A stretch of DNA of 30,372 bases from a virus: the IMG/VR virus record IMGVR_UViG_3300030382_003518, positions 1 through 30,372 of that record. One strand, written 5' to 3'. Each line of letters opens with the position of its first letter. Position 1 is the stretch's first letter. This document shows positions 1-8,477 of this stretch, piece after piece. The notes beneath the pieces were generated by a model, which saw only the letters and a list, made by a program, of their open reading frames with translations, had not been told where the DNA came from and did not search any database. A program made the position numbers and the translations under genes.

Positions 1-3000
1 TTAGCAAATTCTTCAGCACTTAGTCTACCTTTTATATATCCTTTTGTATAAGCGTCTAACTTGTTAATTAGTTTAAGCGGCATTGCGTCCCCTATTTTGA
101 AGTTGTCTGTTTTAACTTCTGCAAAATTATCACCAAATAGTTCCCTAAAACCTTCTTTATTATTTTGTACCGACTCATGAGTTCTTTTTACAATACCGTC
201 TCTTAACGAACGTTCTTTTCTAACACGATTTCTTTCCAATGCTGTTTCTAGAGACGTTTCAACAAACACCATTTGAACATCATAACCCTTATCTTTAAAT
301 TCTTGAACTTGTTTTTTCATTACGTTTAGCGACGCTCCAGTTCCATCAACAATAATTCCATCACCCTTACCTTGGAATTTCGATTGTTTACGCTTAGCTA
401 TTTTTCTCGCCTCCCATCCAAGCGAACTAAATTTACTATGCTGCTTTGGAGTAAAATCCTTCATATCTGTAGGTAAACCATGATTTTTCATTAACCATTC
501 TAACGATATATCTTGATTAACAATTTTAAATCCTTGATTTTCTAAATCTAAACCTTTAATTACAGTTGATTTACCTGAACCAGGACCACCAGCCATAAAT
601 ATAACTTTTCTACCAGGTTGAGGTGTGCCCTCTGGATTTGGCATAGTATACATAACACCTGATTTAGTTCTAGCAACTGTATCATCAAAATCCCAAGCGC
701 TCATACCTTGTGTTTTGTTTTTAGATGAACGAGAGAAATTAACAGCACTACTAATCGTTTTTCTTTTATGTATATTTTTACTTAAAGGTGATTTAGTTGC
801 GTTTGTTTTGCTATATCGTACCTTTCCCTCTTCAAACTGATTTATTATATCTTGTCTAGCTTCGCTAGGACTTAAATGACTAACACTAAATTCTTCAGCT
901 ATATTGTTTCCGGATTCATAAAGTTCAATAGTAAATGGATCAACGCCATGCTTCATTAATCTATATATACCAGCATGACTATCTTTTAATTTTAAAATAC
1001 CGTTAACTATTTTAGGTAGTACTTTTTCGTAAAAATCAACACCTAAAGAACCTTGTAAGTTACCATTAGGATCATTTGTTTTTAATATAGATGCTTGTCC
1101 TAGTAACGTTTTCAGCACAAGTTCAACTTCTTTAACGTTACCTCTTATAGCAGCGTCCATAATTATTTTAACTATTTCATTGATAGGCGTATGCTCTTCA
1201 ACTACTGCTTGGTCCATTATAGGTTTTCTATCTTCATAAATTTGATAAGCATATGGAGTAGCTGCCTTTCTAAAGAAATTACTTTGATCTACAGACGAGT
1301 GAATTACCAACTCCTCCATTATCCAAGTGTGAACTTTATTCTGATCTGTATTTAACCAAACACTTAAATCTTTAAAAAATTGGACAAAGTTTTTAAATTT
1401 ATCTTTCTCATTTGTTTTTTCAAAATTCCATTTTTTTGGATTTAATAATCTTTTACCATCTTTCGTGCTTTTATGTATTTTAACTCTTTTATTAAGTACT
1501 TGATCAGTATTTTTTATTTTTTTAGTTTCAGGTACAAACTGCTCAAATCTATCTACATTCATAAAAACGGCTCTATCTCCTCCCGTTAACAATTCTCGTA
1601 ACAACCTGTAATATTGAGGATTTTTATCTAGAAAGTTATTTAAAGGTTTAGCCATACGCTCTCCCCATGTTATACCTAGTTTCTCATTCCAAAGACGCTC
1701 TAACATTCTAATCTCAACGTTTTTCCCTACTGTTTCTCCAGTTTTTGGATCGTATGTTTCCTTATAAGTTTCCTCTTTTGGGACTGACGCGCTCCACACT
1801 CTTTTTATAGCATTTGCAATTTGTTTTACTATCCCAGTATCAGTAGTTTCTTTAGCAAATTCAGTTTCTATTGATTTAGAGAATTGTGCTTTGCTCTTGT
1901 CAATAACCTCCTTAGCCTTTTTAACCACGCTAGGATCAAGTTTGTATTTGTATATTATTTTCTTTGCAGTGTCACTGTTAATACTATCACCTACACCTTC
2001 ATGTATCAACAAGCCCATGCCTTTTTTGACTTTACTACGAGAGTACTTAACAGTATCAAAAGTTCTATTTTCCCCCTTTTGTTTTTCCATTGTATCTAAG
2101 AAACTATCTATTTCAGCTTCAACAATTACATCTATATCATTAGAATTTTCTATCTTAAACTTATTAACAGCGTCTTTAGTGAGAGATGCGGCTATAAGTT
2201 GAGCTAATTTTTTTTGTCTATCTAATAAAGTTGTATAACCACCATCAATAAAATGCTTAGTAAATTTAGCTTTATTAGTTTTTATATCATATATACCTAT
2301 ACCAGGATAAGTAACTTTACCAGTTTTAGGATTTACTCTCTTATCACTCTCTCTATCTACCTTCTTTATATCGAATAAAGTATTGTAATTCTTTTTTATA
2401 GTTTTAACATCAAGAGCTTTTATATGGTTTTCGTAATTTAAAGCGTGATAAGCTTTATATTCTTTGCTAGCAAAACCCTCTACTGTTTTGGTAACCTTAC
2501 CCATTCCTTCTTTAATAACTTTCATAAACTCTTTTTCTATAAGAGCGTTTAATTGCTTAGTTAAATTTTTAGGATTTTGCTCCAGTATATTAACCACTTT
2601 ATTATAAATGGTTTGAGATATTACATCTTTATTGTCAAGATTAACATCACTTAAACTTTTTAGTTTTCTAGCTTTCTTACTTGGTTTTGGTTTTGTTGGC
2701 TCTGGCGCTTTAATATCTTTAGCTTCTGATATATCTACACCCATTTGCTCTATACCGCCAATGGCTTTAGCTCTAGCATATATTTCAGGTTGTCTAGGTT
2801 TTAAAGTGGCACTTAAAAATGTCGTTACTTCAGTTTCTTTATTATATGTATTAAACAGAGGTGTTTTACGACTTATTTTCGTTCCATCTTGTAATGTAAC
2901 CTGAGGAAATATACCTAATATCTGTTCGCTTATAGCTTCTTTTACTGCTTGCATGGGTATATTACCCGTTGGATTAAACTTTAACGCGTTACTAATTACA

Positions 3001-5567
3001 GGCCAATTTTTTTCTATTACAGCTTCAACAGCAGCAAATCTATCCTCTTGTGTTGATTGCGGGGAATTTATTATATCAACCAATGATTTATTATCTATTT
3101 CAGCATCTAAAAATTGTTGTGTCCTTGGACCAGTTTTAGAAAACTTTGTTTCTTCTACCTCACCTTCTTTTTTACCTGTATCTATACGTTTACCACCAGT
3201 AAGTTCATCTTCAGCTCCAGATGCAAACTCAAGCATTCTTTCACTAAGTTTACCTTCTTTAACGTTTTGACTATATTCTTTCATAAAGTTAAAAGCGTCT
3301 TCACCAGTTTCTATACTTAAATTTTTATAGGGTGTACTTTCATTAAAGAACCCAGCTACTTTATTTTTTATACCATCAAAAAACCCTTTACTATTTTTGT
3401 ATGTTATATTATTATCTTCGTCTTCTATAATGTCAGATAATGCAGTAAACCACTCGTCAGTAGTTGACATTTGTTCTTCTGACATTCTATAGCTTTTTTT
3501 AAGCCTTTGCTCTATTAATTTAACAATATTTTTTCCAAGATTTTTTTCTACACTTAATTTAAAATCAGAAATTAACTTTTTAACTCTAGTTCCACCATCT
3601 TTATTATCTTGTAACTTTAGATTAGTTAAAGCACCTCTCATTACAGCATGTAATACTTCGTGTGAACCAGCATTTAACGCTCCATATTTAAAAGCAAACT
3701 CTTCATTGATCATTATGGTTTGTTTACCATTTTCATCCATAAAAATATTTGCATCAGCTCGATCCGCACTATCTGCTATTCTTTGCGCCTCTGCGTTAAT
3801 TTGTTCATCAGTCATCTTAGATAAATCAATCTCAACACCATCAAACGTGTATTTCCCTTGCTCCATCATCCTTTCAATCAAAGTATTTACATATTCACTA
3901 TTTTCTTTAAAACTTTGAAAAGGATTAAAACCCATTTGCTTACTAGCAATTTTAGCAAAAGATTTTGTTCTTTCTAACCAAACACTTCTAACTTCTTGCG
4001 CGGTTTTCTTTCTAGCTTGAACTTCCGTATCAGCAATATCAACACCTTTATACTTATTTATAACTCCAGCAATTTCAACTTCTATGCTCTTTAGAGTAAT
4101 GTCTGCATCGGCAACCTCAAATATACCTTTCTTTTTAGTATCAGCTTCAGCTTTCATTCTTCTCTTCTCTAATTCAACCAACTTCTTTCTATCAGTTTTA
4201 TCAACCCTTTCATCTATTTGAGTTTCAAAAACAGCTTCTTGTTGTTTTTGATCTACAAGGTTTTTAAGGTTTTTATCGCCTACTATATCGAATTGAACTT
4301 TAGCTAAGTTTTCAGGTTTCATATTGTTAACCTTATTTATAACTTCTTTCCTAGTTCTTTTCTCACCGTTTATTTTATATTCTTTTTTAGCAAGAATATC
4401 AGCGACATTTACAACACCTTTAGCCTCAGCAACGCCTTCCATTAAAACTTCAGCAATATCAAACTCTTGTCCAGCAGCAACTTGTCCTAAAGCCTCACCA
4501 CTGGCACCACCTGTCATTTCAACACCAGTTACTTGTCTAGCTATTTTACCTTTACCCGCTCCTTTTGCTAATAGTTTAGTACCAATACCTCTTGATAAAC
4601 CAACAGTTACACCTTCTACGGCTCCAATTGTAACTCCTCTAGCTAAAGCCCTATCTTTTATATCTTCAAAAAGTTCCTCGTTTTCTAATATAGCTCTAAT
4701 ATTTTCTTTATTAAAATCTTTACCACCTAGTTCAGTTTTTAACAACTCTGTTAATGTTAAAGCTGTTTCCATAGAACCTACTAAACCAGCTACAGCACCA
4801 CCAATAGCTCCAGTTGTTGCGCCAACAAATCCACCTATAGCCGCTCCTACCGGTCCACCAATCGCGGTAGCGCCAGCACCAGCTAAAGCACCAGCACCAG
4901 CACCAGCTCCAGTTGTAGCAATTGTAATACCAGCGGCTTCTTCAGAATCAAAAAACGTCCTAGCCATTGCGGCGGCAGAACTAACTATAACTTGAGGTAT
5001 AACTTGACCTCTTGTCATAACCATACCTTTCATAAAGCCCCAAACACCACCACCAGCTTCGTTTTTTATTTCTTCATATTCACGCATTTCATCTGAAGCA
5101 CCAGTTTTATCCAAAGCATCACTAACTTCGATGTATCTTCTTAGTTCTTCGTCTGATATGTTTTTACCCTTCTTATAAACATCAAAAGCTTCATCTACAG
5201 TTGCTCCTTGGGCTATACCTTGTTCACCCGCTCTCCATAAATCTCCTAAATAATCTGTTGCTATATTCTTACCTAAAGTTCTTTCGATCCAAGTATCTTC
5301 TTCTTTAGAACCTTCTACATCAACTTGTGGTAATTCTATTGGACCCACATCTACTTCGTCATCTGTTGTTTTTCCTAAATTAAATTCAGGAAACTTATTG
5401 TTTACAATGTTGTAATCATAGTTACGACTCTCAGCAGTAGCTACGTAATCTTTTAAAAGCTGCGTATCATATTGATCTAGTTCTGGAAATTTAGATGATA
5501 TAATATCCCAGTCATAGTTATAATGCTGTGCAGTTGCAACTAAATCTTTTAGTAACTGTTCGTTCAT
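1..5567 (-). CDS. Giant polyvalent internal virion/ejection protein (partial, C-terminus beyond left edge)
   Basis: The frame is open from ATG 5567 through the left edge, giving at least 1855 codons. Visible in order are: an imperfect 32-residue tandem repeat (residues 4-62); a glycine-zipper hydrophobic stretch (about 212-270) that could enter a membrane; an HEVLH zinc-protease-type motif (H636, E637, H640) with a possible third ligand at E705 in DEWFTAL; a long helical middle; a HAD-like DFDDT motif (D1626, D1628); and a Walker A GGPGSGKST (about 1660-1668) with VDGTGAS near 1740 and an Arg-rich segment near 1770-1795, as in zeta-toxin/AAA_33-type kinases. Five [FY]-S-[KR]-[ST] tags occur from residue 809 on. 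It follows two probable internal virion genes, 11 nt after the last one, so I infer a T7 gp16-like protein carried in the capsid and delivered into the host. The enzyme activities are inferred from motifs. The substrates are unknown. Confidence 0.8.
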   Translation of the reverse strand, partial: MNEQLLKDLVATAQHYNYDWDIISSKFPELDQYDTQLLKDYVATAESRNYDYNIVNNKFPEFNLGKTTDDEVDVGPIELPQVDVEGSKEEDTWIERTLGKNIATDYLGDLWRAGEQGIAQGATVDEAFDVYKKGKNISDEELRRYIEVSDALDKTGASDEMREYEEIKNEAGGGVWGFMKGMVMTRGQVIPQVIVSSAAAMARTFFDSEEAAGITIATTGAGAGAGALAGAGATAIGGPVGAAIGGFVGATTGAIGGAVAGLVGSMETALTLTELLKTELGGKDFNKENIRAILENEELFEDIKDRALARGVTIGAVEGVTVGLSRGIGTKLLAKGAGKGKIARQVTGVEMTGGASGEALGQVAAGQEFDIAEVLMEGVAEAKGVVNVADILAKKEYKINGEKRTRKEVINKVNNMKPENLAKVQFDIVGDKNLKNLVDQKQQEAVFETQIDERVDKTDRKKLVELEKRRMKAEADTKKKGIFEVADADITLKSIEVEIAGVINKYKGVDIADTEVQARKKTAQEVRSVWLERTKSFAKIASKQMGFNPFQSFKENSEYVNTLIERMMEQGKYTFDGVEIDLSKMTDEQINAEAQRIADSADRADANIFMDENGKQTIMINEEFAFKYGALNAGSHEVLHAVMRGALTNLKLQDNKDGGTRVKKLISDFKLSVEKNLGKNIVKLIEQRLKKSYRMSEEQMSTTDEWFTALSDIIEDEDNNITYKNSKGFFDGIKNKVAGFFNESTPYKNLSIETGEDAFNFMKEYSQNVKEGKLSERMLEFASGAEDELTGGKRIDTGKKEGEVEETKFSKTGPRTQQFLDAEIDNKSLVDIINSPQSTQEDRFAAVEAVIEKNWPVISNALKFNPTGNIPMQAVKEAISEQILGIFPQVTLQDGTKISRKTPLFNTYNKETEVTTFLSATLKPRQPEIYARAKAIGGIEQMGVDISEAKDIKAPEPTKPKPSKKARKLKSLSDVNLDNKDVISQTIYNKVVNILEQNPKNLTKQLNALIEKEFMKVIKEGMGKVTKTVEGFASKEYKAYHALNYENHIKALDVKTIKKNYNTLFDIKKVDRESDKRVNPKTGKVTYPGIGIYDIKTNKAKFTKHFIDGGYTTLLDRQKKLAQLIAASLTKDAVNKFKIENSNDIDVIVEAEIDSFLDTMEKQKGENRTFDTVKYSRSKVKKGMGLLIHEGVGDSINSDTAKKIIYKYKLDPSVVKKAKEVIDKSKAQFSKSIETEFAKETTDTGIVKQIANAIKRVWSASVPKEETYKETYDPKTGETVGKNVEIRMLERLWNEKLGITWGERMAKPLNNFLDKNPQYYRLLRELLTGGDRAVFMNVDRFEQFVPETKKIKNTDQVLNKRVKIHKSTKDGKRLLNPKKWNFEKTNEKDKFKNFVQFFKDLSVWLNTDQNKVHTWIMEELVIHSSVDQSNFFRKAATPYAYQIYEDRKPIMDQAVVEEHTPINEIVKIIMDAAIRGNVKEVELVLKTLLGQASILKTNDPNGNLQGSLGVDFYEKVLPKIVNGILKLKDSHAGIYRLMKHGVDPFTIELYESGNNIAEEFSVSHLSPSEARQDIINQFEEGKVRYSKTNATKSPLSKNIHKRKTISSAVNFSRSSKNKTQGMSAWDFDDTVARTKSGVMYTMPNPEGTPQPGRKVIFMAGGPGSGKSTVIKGLDLENQGFKIVNQDISLEWLMKNHGLPTDMKDFTPKQHSKFSSLGWEARKIAKRKQSKFQGKGDGIIVDGTGASLNVMKKQVQEFKDKGYDVQMVFVETSLETALERNRVRKERSLRDGIVKRTHESVQNNKEGFRELFGDNFAEVKTDNFKIGDAMPLKLINKLDAYTKGYIKGRLSAEEFA
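4758..4934 (-). other. Glycine-zipper hydrophobic segment in giant protein
   Basis: Residues about 212-270 alternate Gly/Ala with Ile/Val/Leu (for example GGPVGAAIGGFVGATTGAIG), the pattern of glycine-zipper membrane helices. There are at least two potential helical hairpins. In an ejected protein this could insert into the host envelope. That role is inferred. Confidence 0.6.
5382..5558 (-). repeat. Two-copy 32-residue tandem repeat at N-terminus of giant protein
   Basis: Residues 4-30 and 36-62 of the giant protein align without gaps at a 32-residue (96 nt) offset. They share LLKD.VATA near the front, NYD in the middle and KFPE at the end. The unit looks like a small helical module. Its position at the extreme N-terminus suggests a docking or packaging tag, which is an inference. 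Confidence 0.8.
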
Positions 5568-5578
5568 ATTAAATTAAT

Positions 5579-7651
5579 TTAGTCTCTAACATTACCACCG
5601 CTATCGCTTGTAGCGGTATTTTCACCACTAGTAACGGTATTTTCACCACTAGTAACGGTACTTGAAAAGTTTTCATATAACCAATCCCATATTTCTTGAG
5701 CCCCTTCTGTATCATCTGAAAAACTAGGATCAGTTACAAATAATTTAGTTTTACCATTAATAGTAAGTATAACATCATCATACGCGCTAATTGGCTCAAC
5801 TAGTTTTCTATTATCATTATCTGGATAATTAAGCTTGCCCGCGCCTTGATAAGCACCCACCACAAGTCCAGGAACGTTCATATCTCTTAAGTATCTAACA
5901 ACAGCGTTATCACTTTGAAAATCTTTTTTAAATGCATCAACAAACTTAGTTGGAGCTATTCTAGCTTTACTTTTTCCTTCTACTACCGCTTGTTTGTCCG
6001 CAAATGGGTTATCACTTGGCAATAGACCAGTTTCATCATCAGGTACTTCCGTCTCTCTCTCTGTTACTATACTTGTGAAAATAGGATCGTCAACATGAAA
6101 TACCTTTTCCGCCATATCTTTAGCAGTGCCAATTGGCACTCCAACTCCTACGCCTTCAACATCTGGATCGTCATAGCTTTCGCCTTTTCCATAGTTTTTC
6201 CACCATTGTGTCGTTCCATCTACTTCTCTGTAGGTATATACACCTCCTTGAAAACTAATTTGAGTACCACTTTTTAAGTTATCAATTTTATTAGTTACAT
6301 ACCCAACGTCATATTGTGGAACATAACTGGTGCCTTTAGAAGGAAGTCCTAATCCGTATTTACCTTTTTTACTTAATGAAAGACCGTAGGGGTTTGTTTT
6401 AATGTTAGTTTTAACATTATTTTTATCAACTTTTTCCTTATATGTATTATACCCCGTTTTAAACGCATTATCCACTGTATAATCTAAATACATTCCTTTA
6501 GTATCTAAACTTTTATTTTTACCATTCTCTTGATATATAGCTTTTCCACTAAGTATATTATTAACTACAGTTTCATAACTCTCTGCCGTTGCAAAATCAC
6601 TTTCTGTTAATATATCATCACCGTCACTTTTTGTAGCACCTAACTCTTTAATGATTTCGTTAGTTAAACCTAAAGCTTTACCATTACGTAAAGCTTCTGC
6701 AAAAGATAATTTTTCTCCACCAATTTTCTTATGCATCATATACTTTAACGTATTTGGATTATTCAGCATATCAGTATCAAGAAGTTCTTCTAAAGCATTT
6801 CTATCTTCATTTCTAAAACCACTATAATTATCTGATCTGCCTTTCGAAGTTTTAAGACGGTTTTGATATAACGCTTGTGCTTTAACAAGAGTATCATCTG
6901 CCCTTGCATCCTTATTAACATAATCTAATAATTCTGAAGATTTTTGTAATTCAAATAGAGGTTCGTTATTTTTAGGATCTTCTCCTACTTTTGAAACATA
7001 TGTATATTCACCCGTTACAGGATCTTTAAATTTCACAACTACACCTTCTTTTACAATACCTAACTTTTTCCATAGTTGCGCTGGCGTTGCGTTAGGATGA
7101 TCTTTCATATATTTTGTAGCGTCTGCGTTATGTATTCCTGATTGTTTATCTTGATTAGCTTGATATTTAGCTAGATCCGTTAAATATTTTTTCTTACCAA
7201 TCTCCATATTTTCTATATCATAGAGATTACCTTCAATTCCAGCTTGGAGAGTACCAAGATTAGCATTATCTTGTTCGTGTCTACCTATTATTTGTTGATT
7301 TCTACGATCCCAATCTTGACGACCTTCTGGATCGTTTTTAAATCCTTTATTTGCTTTCCACTCCTCACGTTGAGCCGTAATATCAGCTTGCATTTCCGTA
7401 TAATCAGAATCAATCATTTGAAGATTTAAAGGATCTTCAAAAATTTTCATGGCTTTTTTAAACTCCAAGGTAGCAAGATCATTTTCTAATTTAATACCTG
7501 CAGCTATTTCTTCAATTCCACCCATCAATTCTTTATGGGCATCTACAGTGCTTTGATAATGTTCACTATAGTCACCTGGTACATTTGCCATGCCCGCGGC
7601 GTACGCCATTCTCGCTAATGTTGGATCTGCTTTTCCTGCTAAACTTGCCAT
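5579..7651 (-). CDS. Probable internal virion protein (T7 gp15-like position)
   Basis: This 690-aa, mostly polar protein has no domain I can name. The first 200 residues look helical and charged. The middle contains a short beta-rich stretch (VVKFKDPVTGEYTYVSKVG), and residues about 410-490 are Gly/Tyr/Lys rich. The C-terminus ends in two TVTSGEN units plus a degenerate third, encoded by a 21-bp tandem repeat. It sits between the 260-aa Ala/Gln-rich helical protein and the giant polyvalent protein, matching the place and approximate size of T7 gp15 in the gp14-gp15-gp16 ejection set. The assignment rests on position, size and composition, not on a sequence match I can demonstrate. The ATG at 7651 follows an A/T leader without Shine-Dalgarno. 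Confidence 0.6.
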   Translation of the reverse strand: MASLAGKADPTLARMAYAAGMANVPGDYSEHYQSTVDAHKELMGGIEEIAAGIKLENDLATLEFKKAMKIFEDPLNLQMIDSDYTEMQADITAQREEWKANKGFKNDPEGRQDWDRRNQQIIGRHEQDNANLGTLQAGIEGNLYDIENMEIGKKKYLTDLAKYQANQDKQSGIHNADATKYMKDHPNATPAQLWKKLGIVKEGVVVKFKDPVTGEYTYVSKVGEDPKNNEPLFELQKSSELLDYVNKDARADDTLVKAQALYQNRLKTSKGRSDNYSGFRNEDRNALEELLDTDMLNNPNTLKYMMHKKIGGEKLSFAEALRNGKALGLTNEIIKELGATKSDGDDILTESDFATAESYETVVNNILSGKAIYQENGKNKSLDTKGMYLDYTVDNAFKTGYNTYKEKVDKNNVKTNIKTNPYGLSLSKKGKYGLGLPSKGTSYVPQYDVGYVTNKIDNLKSGTQISFQGGVYTYREVDGTTQWWKNYGKGESYDDPDVEGVGVGVPIGTAKDMAEKVFHVDDPIFTSIVTERETEVPDDETGLLPSDNPFADKQAVVEGKSKARIAPTKFVDAFKKDFQSDNAVVRYLRDMNVPGLVVGAYQGAGKLNYPDNDNRKLVEPISAYDDVILTINGKTKLFVTDPSFSDDTEGAQEIWDWLYENFSSTVTSGENTVTSGENTATSDSGGNVRD
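5614..5660 (-). repeat. 21-bp tandem direct repeat (two copies plus start of a third)
   Basis: The unit cggtattttcaccactagtaa (plus strand, first 20 bases exact) occurs at 5614-5634 and 5635-5655, and its first five bases recur at 5656. It is in frame and encodes the TVTSGEN repeats at the C-terminus of the 690-aa protein. It keeps the frame if copy number changes. Confidence 0.9.
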
Positions 7652-7693
7652 ATTTTATATTTGTTTAAAATTAACACCTTTACTCTTTTACGA

Positions 7694-8476
7694 TCACTCA
7701 CCACCGGTTGGTTTGTTTAACATATCCTCCCATGGTAACTTCGACGCGATATCAGTGAAACTCTGCATATTTTGCATTTGCATTTGCATAGCTGCTGAAT
7801 TTGCCGCCATTTGATTTGAATATGCTGATTGTACGCCTGCATTAGCGCCAGCTAAACTACCATATTGAATACCTAATAAAGTTGATTGTCTACTCATTTC
7901 AGCCTCTTGAACCATTGCATCTCCACCTCGTATAGCCATATCAGCTGCGGAAGCACCTTTTGCTATCAATTCCTCTCTAGCCGCTTCAAACTGTTGTACT
8001 GACATAGCTCCTTTTGCTGTTAATTGTTGGTTTATCGCTTCTTGTTTTGCTAGATCAACTGAAACTTGTCTAGCTTGTAGTTGGCCTTGACTAGCTAATG
8101 CTTGTGCTAAACCAGCAATACCACTACCACCAGCAGCACCTCGCATTTCTTGCATTATGTTAGCTCTTTGCTGTGCTCCTTGCTCCATTTGGAAATCAGC
8201 AGCACCAGTACTAACTTTTAAATCTTCATATACATTTTCAAAATCAGTTTGTAATCCTTCATACGCATTTTCCACACCCGCGTAAGGATTTTCAAATTTA
8301 AATTGTCTATAAATATCTTTTTGCTTATCAAGTTTTGCTTGTTGTTCTTTTTGAAAATCTAATTGCTTTTGCAACATAGCATTACTTGCTCTCTGACTTT
8401 TCTTTGCGTTTTTACTTCCTACCCACCCCGAAACTAATGTTGCTCCTGCCATTATTACTGCCGCTGTTGCGCTCAT
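7694..8476 (-). CDS. Small internal virion protein (T7 gp14-like)
   Basis: This 260-aa protein begins with a short hydrophobic segment (about residues 4-20, AAVIMAGATLVSGWVGS), followed by a Lys/Gln-rich coiled region (about 22-60), a NPYAGVENAYE stretch, an AAGGSGIAGLAQALA segment (about 113-128) and Ala/Gln/Met-rich helices to the end. Ala/Gln-rich helical proteins with an N-terminal hydrophobic segment at this locus are typical phage internal virion or DNA-ejection proteins, of which T7 gp14 is the model. The start ATG lies one base after the stop of the upstream GNAT-cupin gene (TAA-T-ATG), so translation is probably coupled. No enzymatic motif is visible. The role is inferred from family resemblance and gene order. 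Confidence 0.65.
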   Translation of the reverse strand: MSATAAVIMAGATLVSGWVGSKNAKKSQRASNAMLQKQLDFQKEQQAKLDKQKDIYRQFKFENPYAGVENAYEGLQTDFENVYEDLKVSTGAADFQMEQGAQQRANIMQEMRGAAGGSGIAGLAQALASQGQLQARQVSVDLAKQEAINQQLTAKGAMSVQQFEAAREELIAKGASAADMAIRGGDAMVQEAEMSRQSTLLGIQYGSLAGANAGVQSAYSNQMAANSAAMQMQMQNMQSFTDIASKLPWEDMLNKPTGGE

Positions 8477-8477
8477 A

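Noticed and set aside
4324-4995. Plus-strand 223-aa Ala/Pro/Ser-rich open frame
   Set aside because: It is the antisense of the Gly/Ala zipper of the giant protein; its composition follows directly from the reverse of GGT/GCT codons, and it has no supporting start or neighbour.
1-5567. Virion RNA polymerase within the giant protein
   Set aside because: I looked for DxDGD or other polymerase motifs in the readable frame and found none.
5597-5617. Hairpin ACCGCTA/TAGCGGT as a terminator between the 690-aa and giant genes
   Set aside because: It lies within the coding sequence and has no U-run on the minus strand; the genes are 11 bases apart and likely co-transcribed.
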